A stretch of 64,000 nt of DNA from Arachis hypogaea (Eukaryota; Streptophyta; Magnoliopsida; Fabales; Fabaceae), in NCBI RefSeq assembly GCF_003086295.3, contig NC_092044.1:5234843-5298842 (forward strand), in the 5' to 3' direction. The position numbers were made by a program, and so were the translations under genes. The stretch's first letter is position 1. The number at the start of each line of letters is the position of its first letter. The notes below the pieces were generated by a model. That model saw nothing but the letters and a program-made list of their open reading frames with translations, had not been told where the DNA came from and did not search any database. Below are positions 57,118-64,000 of the stretch, one piece after another.

Positions 57118-60100
57118 ATAGCTAAAATGAGACTCATCAGTTATCGTTATCATGCTTACAAAGTTATTGACACCAAAGTGAAGCTTTACTCATAATCTCT
57201 AAGAAAACAGAAATTAAACATACAAACAGAAGACAAAGCAATAAACAATCCGAAAATGAAATAAAAAAATAATTTTGGTCATAAACTACTCCTAAGATTA
57301 TTTCTGCATTCATAATCTACTAATGCCAGGGAAGTTTGTTTGGAATCAGGAATGGCATCAATGGAAAGAGGATACGAATCGTAGCACCACTCTTGAATTT
57401 GTGAAATGGCTCAGTTCACAACTTGATACTTGTTTGTCAGAGTGAGTATAATTCATTTTCCATGACATAGTGGCTCAATTATTGGATGTCGCATAAAAAA
57501 CTTATACTAGTAACTTTTTGACATATTTTGTCATTCTTTGATCCTAGACTTCACGAAAGTAGAATATTAAAATTTTTATTCTTCATCTTTGCCCCCACTT
57601 CGTGAAAGAATATGTTTTGGTATCGAGTTTTACTTAATTAGGTGTTAGCACTTAGCAGTGCCGATGGTTTTGATTGTTCAATGTGTTCCAAGATGGGTTC
57701 ATATTTTTCTTCCAATTTCATTCTGCGGCAGTTTCATGTGCAACAAAATATGTCATCCTAAGCTTTTAAGGTTTCTTATGCAACCTCTATAAAAACAACT
57801 TATAATGGTGTTATGATTTTATTGCTGTAGTTTTATGTGTGCTATCTTAGACCTTAGTGTATGCAAATAATGCAATATCTTTAAAACAGTTTTTTCACAA
57901 GTTTTGAGTGTCTATATCGCATGTTGAAATATCGTGTAAGATTTAGTTCTGATGCAGATGGAAGGGGATATTGACATATTGTTTTCATTTTAATCTAGGT
58001 ATGATGCTGAAACCACTTATTATGATGAAGGTCCAAGATCTACATACCGAAATCAACTTAAAGAAAATTTGTTGCTGGTACATTATTTTTAATTTTCTTG
58101 CAATTATGTTAGTTCAACCTTTTCTTTTATTTTCGTCATTGTTAATTAACCCATGACTGTACAAAGAGAAACAGAAATGTGTGATATATATATATATATA
58201 TATATATTTTAAATTTTGGATTATTGAATAATATAGTCCCGACTCCTGAAGTTCATAATGTCCTTTTGATTGGTCAGCGTTTTGAACCAGCACTGGTATG
58301 TGTATTGGAGCATATAGGATCTACAATTTTGGAGGAGTTCAAGCACACATTTCAAACGGGATTATTGAATCAAGGGGAGTATTTTTATGCACGTGCTAGT
58401 AATTGCATTGAGTATTGTTTGTCTAAATTTGACCAAGCCTGTCCAGGTACACAATTCTTTTTTGAGCAAGGCTAGTATGAACCAATTTTAACTTATATCA
58501 GTTAATCTTTTTTAATTATTTTCTCTTTTGTTTATCTCATTTTTTTATTTCTAAATCATAAAATTTTAATCCTAAATTTTAAATTATGCTAGATGTCAAA
58601 TCTCCCAATAAAATAAAAATGTTTAAAATTAAAAAAATTAATTCCTATATTTTTTTTATTAAGATGTCCTATGTTTCAAACTAAATATCTAATTGGTACA
58701 TATAAAAATCAATATATCCATAAACAATGATTTTTCAATATAACTTATTATAAGTCACATTTATTTTTAAATAAAGTGAATATTCATTAAACCAATCATA
58801 TTAGATATATATCAAAATCAATTATTAATATAAATATATATTAAAAATAAATTAAATAATATATATTTATGTATAAATACATTAATAGTTGATTTTGGTA
58901 TATAAATAATATTTTTGTTATTCTAAACAACAATAAATTGAAGTTGAAATCATTATGGAAGTGTTAAGTGGGGAAAAAGGAACTTGAAAGAGATGGAAAC
59001 GTGAACTATTTTGTGACAAATTATTAATTTGGGGTTGAGCGAATGAGCGTTGATGGCTAGCTTTCCTACTGTACAATTATTTAAGTAGTTTTTGAAATTT
59101 TCATGCAATTATGATCTTAAGAGAGTTGCAGAATTAAAAACATTAACCTTGCAGTTGCAGATGCTGTGATTGAAATGACAAATAAGCACAAAATTGGAGC
59201 AAGGAGGAAATTGCAGTCTGATATTGTCTCAGTGGTTACTTCATCTTGTGAGGTATTGATCAATCATGTCTTTTTCATTCCCTTCCCCCTAGTGACTATC
59301 TTGGAAGGTTTTCTGATGGTAGTGCCACTGCAGAAAAAACTAAAAGAAGTCTTGTCCGGATCCATTGAAAAAGAACTCTTTGGTGAAGTTATTAAAGATC
59401 TTTCTTGGAAATCAATAAGGGAAACTCAAGAATGAGGTGGAATCAACTGGTTCCCGGTTATTTACTGCACTTACTGGGCTTGGTATAGATGCAGACACAA
59501 GGGAGAAAATGACTGAGAGGTTAGAGGATTATGCAAAGGGTGTTGTAGAAGAAAAGGTTAGGGGTGAAGCTAAAAGTGTTCTGATGCGAATGATGAAGTG
59601 TTTCGCAAGCAGGTTTATGAACCGTCTTTACACAGGCAAAGATGACATTCCAACTGCCGCGAAGTCTGCTCGCCGTTATGTATGACGCTGTTAAGTTTTC
59701 TTTAAATGTTGAGTCCATATTGTATTCTTATATGTTCTTAACCAAAGTCTTAATCCTATGCAGTCTTTGGAACTGCTATCTATTTTGGCTGCAATTCGTT
59801 TGAATGAAGATGATATTGATGACATTAAGGAAAAATTAGAAGCTGAATTATTCGTATCATCAAGCAGCAGCATGAAGTATGATCCACTGCTCATAGGTCC
59901 TGACATTTGGGAACAGGTAGGCTTTATTGCTTGATTCTATTCGACGGGATATCAAATTTTACACTTATTATGCTGACATATACTCTGATCAAAACATATT
60001 TTAGTTCTCAAGTTTTCTGCATAGTTTTGTTACTATATATGGCATGGCAAGATTTTTCACCTTCAGTATGGATTACTCATCGAGACCAAGTTTCCTATGT

Positions 60101-61829
60101 AGATTCCATCCTGTCGGACACTGATTGGACCTCGCTCATGCAAAACGGTGTGGGATCAATTCATGCAAGAAACGGAGATCATTATCTCGAAGGCACTTGA
60201 ACAGGTTTGTACCATGTTTAATTTCTTTCTAAAGATTTCAGAGCTTAGACTTCATATACAATAAGGGAAAATCTATTTAGAGAATATAAATTTGCGGTCA
60301 TCTCCGAAAATATGATTCTGAATCATCACCACTGCCGCCACCACTCAAATTGCATCAATGGTCATGATCTTTATTATCACATTACCGACTCGTAAACTCC
60401 CCTATTATTGAGAGCATTCATGAACCACTATGTTTGAATACCTTAGAATAAGATGGTGGGGATGGAGGAGTTAGAGACTTGAAGGATTATTATATATGCA
60501 AAAGAATTTTCCTTATTTTAACACTATAAAGAGTTGAAGCAGTGACGTAAATGTACAACAAGATCTCTGTTGTTAGCACCTCTTCCATTTGTACTTTTGT
60601 AGTGTCCATGAAAGGATTCAGATTCTAATATACCCTTTTAAGACTGGAATAATGTACTCACTTGAAGTCCCATACTATTTGGGGATATCGCCATGATAGC
60701 TTCTATAAGTGATTTACAATCCTTAATTACCCCTTAACTTTTGAGGTTGAGTTAAGCCTCTCAATCTATAGTATCATAGGTTATCAAGTGTTTATTAGTT
60801 TAGCCAAGTTCAAATATATATATATCAATCCTGTAAATTTTGCACTCTAATGTTCATTCTTTGGTACGAGGGTTGTGTCTAATAATTCTCCATAATATCT
60901 TCATGTGAAGATATCTTAAGTATTTTCCATTATTACCAATTCTTATTTTATTGACATTTTTTATTCAATCATTTTCAGGTCAGGCCCTTAAAATTGTGCA
61001 GAATTTTTAAAGTTGTTGGCAAAGTTGCCTCTGCCGGTTTATGTTTGACCGCAATGTTGGCGGCGTTGTTGGGTACGTGAAAGACCTAAGCCTTTTAAGC
61101 TCGAAAAGACTGGGAAGTCTAAAGCCTAAAGCCCAACTACAAAAAATAAAAAAGTTTGGAATACATGAGACAGACTATTTACTAGCGTTTGTTTGCTGTA
61201 TTTTTCTTTTATCTAGCATGAGACAGATTATGACACACTGAGTCACTGATTGTGTTATTATGTTTAACTAAGTCATTAAGTATACTGCACCTGCAGAATA
61301 TATAGTGTGGCTGCAGGGGCAGTTCGGTAACTCTACTCTACCCTAAAGGTGATCTGTTATGCATGATAAGTATTTAGGCCAGCTGCCACTGTTTAACTAA
61401 TTTCTTCACTTACGGTAGACTTTGCTTAAATGATCAAGTCTTGCCTTGGACGAGCAGTTACACAACTCAAAAAGGACTTGATATAGTTAATTGCATTTAA
61501 ATATTGTTCTATTCTCATGAGGGTTTCTGTAGACTGGACTCCGGAGACAAATGAAAAATACAATATCTTTTTTTAATTATATTAAGTATTTATCAAAATC
61601 AATTACTAAAATTAGTCAATAAAATAAAAAATATACATTAAAAATGATACACATATATTTATACATAAATATATAATAACTAATTTTATTATATAAAAAA
61701 TATTTTATATTTTTTTAAAAACATTTTAGATTAAAGCTAAATGCAATAAAATAATACTACTCATGAGTTTGACATTACCGTATTAATATCTGAATTTATT
61801 CATTATTTTAAATTAGACTAAGATTTATA

Positions 61830-62260
61830 CTATATCTGCAGGAAGTAAAATAATTATATTATATAACAAAAATTAAATTATTTTTAAATTAATTAAAAAA
61901 TATATAAATTAATATTAAATTTAAAGTGTTTTAGTTATAATGTTTTTTCTTCTCGTGTGGTATTTTTTAGCTTTTAAATAAATTAAAAATATATAAGAAA
62001 TAAATAAGAATGAACACACCAAAAATATAATAAATTATAAATTGAGTTTATAATTATTATATATTTAAATATATTTAATATAAGAGATACATTAAATTTA
62101 AACTTGTTTGGCAAAATTTTTAACAATTTATATGAGATTAAAAAATAAAATAATAATAATAAAAGGTAGGTCAAATAATATAATAATAAGAGCTTTATCC
62201 ATTATGTATAAGTTCTGAAATTTAAATATTTGTAAATAAATTTTTTTATAATTATATTAT
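61830..62260. other. AT-rich intergenic stretch
   Basis: Nothing recognised between the end of the duplicated gene flank and the LTR at 62261. An open minus-strand frame at 61983-62174 is an A/T-rich artefact. Confidence 0.5.
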
Positions 62261-62788
62261 TGTTCATACCCTGGCCCAACGACAAAGGCCCAGGTCCAAA
62301 TAAAAGGCCTAGTCCGAAGGATTAAGCCTAGCTAAGTACCGACCTTCACATAAGAAGTCGGTATCAACCACGACTTACTCTAAAGAAGTCGGACATGAGA
62401 TTAGCTGGCAGATAAACACTCATTCAAATGAGTAACCGCCCCTAAAATCTCTCTAACCGCTTCATAAAGCCATATCTTAACCTCCCCAAGATAATGGGAC
62501 GGTTAACACCCTAAAGATACGGCACTACTCCAACGGTGGTTATTGGCTCACCACTATAAATACACTGACACCCCTCAGGTATCTCTAAGCCCAATACTCT
62601 CTAGACCTGCTAACACCCTTGCTGACTTAGGCATCGGAGTGTCTTTGCAGGTACCACCCCCCATTCACCAACGTGTATAAGTCGGAAGGAGGCTCCAGCG
62701 TGCTAACCATCTCGGAGCTCACCATCCGCGGACGATTAGGCCAACTTACGCCATCTACTCTATTAATCTCCGGTTATCCATCATAACA
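62261..62788 (+). mobile_element. 5' LTR of a Ty3-gypsy (Tat/Athila-type) retrotransposon
   Basis: Starts TGTTCATACCCTGG and ends CCATCATAACA, 528 bp, directly followed by a primer-binding site. A CACTATAAATACACT box at about 62551 is a plausible TATA region, and CTCTCTAGACCTGC follows. The 3' LTR is beyond the window, so the target duplication cannot be checked; the left flank is ATTAT. Confidence 0.9.
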
Positions 62789-62789
62789 T

Positions 62790-62807
62790 TGGCGCCGTTG
62801 CCGGGGA
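62790..62807 (+). promoter_or_regulatory. Primer-binding site complementary to tRNA-Asp
   Basis: TGGCGCCGTTGCCGGGGA begins one base after the LTR end. This 18-mer is the complement of the 3' end of plant tRNA-Asp and primes minus-strand synthesis in many Ty3-gypsy elements. Confidence 0.92.
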
Positions 62808-62826
62808 CCCGAGAGATCATCCATCG

Positions 62827-64000
62827 ATGGCGGACAGATCCCACAAAGAAGGCCATGTGGAGACAGATTCTGAGCAAGAGAATCTGGACACAGGCAACAA
62901 CGATGCGGACCTCGCCCTCCACCAGGAAATTGACAATCAGCATAGAGAAGGCACCTCCGGAGTAAAGAACCCGAAGGTAAATTCCTCAGAAGGGCGCGAA
63001 TCAGAAAAAGGAGGACCACCCCATGTAACTGAACTCATGGGGTTAGTCCACAGCCGCCTGGAACAGTTAGAACAAGAGCGGGAGTGGCAAAAGGAAACTG
63101 AAAAGTACCTAAAAGAGGAGATGGAACGGCGAAAAGAGTTAGAAAGAAAACTCTTAAAGCTAGAATCCTCCCTCAAAAATCACAACTCCCGTGACGAACA
63201 GGAAGAGCCACCATTAGGGGGGAGGATCCCTTTAGCGAGGACATAATGAGGGCTAAAGTTCCGAGGAACTTCAAAAGCCCTGATATGGACCTCTACGATG
63301 GAACTACGGATCCAAAGCATCATCTGAGCAATTTCAAAAGTCGGATGTATCTAGCTGATGCTTCCGACGCTACGCGATGCAAGGCCTTTCCGACCACTTT
63401 ATCGAAAGCAGCGATGAAGTGGTTCGATAGCCTCCCCCCGAGGTCGGTTACTAGCTTTGAAGACCTCTCAAGGAAGTTTTTGATGAGGTTTTCAATCCAG
63501 AAAGACAAGGTGAAACATGCACCGAGCCTCTTGGGAATAAAACAGGAGGTCGGAGAATCTTTACGAACCTATATGGAAAGATTCAACAAAGCATGTTTGG
63601 AGATTCAAGACCTGCCCACAGAGGCAGTCATAATGGGGTTAGTCAATGGGCTCAGAGAAGGTCCCTTCTCACAGTCCATATCTAAAAGGCACCCCGTTTC
63701 TCTAAGTGATGTACAAGAAAGAGCTGAAAAGTACATCAATATGGAAGAAAACGTCAAGTTAAGAGACCTGAGCTGGCGACCTGGACCCCCTCCCTCAACT
63801 AAAGAGAGGGAAAGGGAAGCCAAGAAAAAGGAAGAACTCGGTCTCGAGAGGCCAAGGAAATATCACTCTTATACTCCCCTGAAAGTTTCTATAGTGGATG
63901 TATACAGAGTGATCTGCAACACTGAAAGACTGCCACCCCCTAGACCCATTAAAAATAAAAAAGGGGGGAGCCGCAGCGATTATTGCGAGTACCATAAAAT
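62827..64000 (+). pseudogene. Gag polyprotein of the Ty3-gypsy element, frameshifted, runs off the window
   Basis: The first frame starts at ATG 62827 (MADRSHKEGH), is strongly charged and has a coiled-coil-like segment (RLEQLEQEREWQKETEKYLK) before stopping at 63244-63246. Around the G run at 63216-63223 the coding shifts: from there another frame, EDPFSEDIMRAKVPRNFKSP, is open to the window end and holds the retrotransposon gag domain (YDGTTDPKHHLSNFKSRMYL, KAAMKWFDSLPP, SFEDLSRKFLMRF, LRTYMERFNKACLEI). Gag forms the virus-like particle of the element. One base lost or gained in the G run explains the break; a sequencing error there is also possible. The zinc knuckle and pol would lie to the right. 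Confidence 0.85.

Larger units (their letters stand above)
50284..61080 (+). pseudogene. Second RHD3/SEY1-like GTPase copy, frameshifted in exon 17
   Basis: Same 20-exon plan: 50284-50287, 50491-50679, 50818-50884, 50964-51069, 52848-52918, 53015-53078, 53165-53230, 53316-53363, 53452-53520, 53744-53800, 54681-54839, 55634-55702, 57350-57441, 57999-58077, 58278-58446, 59161-59252, 59334-59679, 59764-59916, 60103-60204, 60979-61080. Motifs GPQSSGKST, SQTTKG, DLEGTDG and VIRD are kept and all splice sites, including the GC donor after exon 3, look intact. In exon 17, GAAGTTCTCAGG of copy 1 reads GAAACTCAAG, two bases shorter; the frame reaches TGA at 59433-59435, giving about 500 residues. Downstream exons stay open in the old frame, so the lesion looks recent. 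It could still make a truncated GTPase. An in-frame ATG also lies 6 bp upstream (50278). Confidence 0.85.

Overview
The window looks like a plant nuclear chromosome segment, very AT-rich, with split genes using GT-AG (and one GC-AG) introns, plant-type LTR retrotransposons, LINEs, an Au-like SINE and many MITEs. The style of the repeats (LTRs carrying clusters of CGCGTACGCG-like sites, Mutator-type MITEs with 9-bp target duplications) and the protein similarities suggest a legume, probably Arachis; that attribution is inference from memory, not from a search.

Layout. 1-800: last exon of a PHOSPHO-type HAD phosphatase gene that enters from the left. 800-10.7 kb: intergenic DNA with MITEs, a TIR element of about 2.75 kb, and a segment repeated near 44 kb. 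10.7-13.9 kb: a complete solo LTR with a perfect 5-bp target duplication. 15.7-18.5 kb: a decayed L1-type LINE (ORF1 broken, ORF2 endonuclease domain), cut off by the next repeat. 18.5-29.7 kb: a minus-strand Ty3-gypsy-like element whose LTR and 3' internal piece occur three times in tandem, one unit split by a Ty1-copia-like solo LTR; upstream lies an unusual cysteine-rich, acidic reading frame. 30.8-42.1 kb: a 20-exon RHD3/SEY1-like dynamin-type GTPase gene that splices in silico to an uninterrupted 747-codon frame. 43.0-43.7 kb: remnant of an ABCC (MRP) transporter gene on the minus strand. 44-50 kb: long inverted-repeat transposons. 50.3-61.1 kb: a second, tandem RHD3-like copy with the same exon plan, broken by a 2-bp frameshift. 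62.3-64 kb: start of a Tat/Athila-type Ty3-gypsy element (LTR, tRNA-Asp-type primer site, gag) running off the right edge.

The central biology is the tandem RHD3-like pair. Both keep all GTPase motifs in the DNA, yet both end in an unusual short C-terminal exon in place of the family's usual membrane hairpin. The left copy looks functional by frame and splice sites; the right copy would stop at about 500 residues. Introns hold both shared old insertions (an RTE-type LINE tail, so older than the duplication) and copy-specific ones (SINE and foldback MITE on the left, a MULE derivative on the right), so the relative timing can be read directly. I saw no tRNA, rRNA or CRISPR feature.
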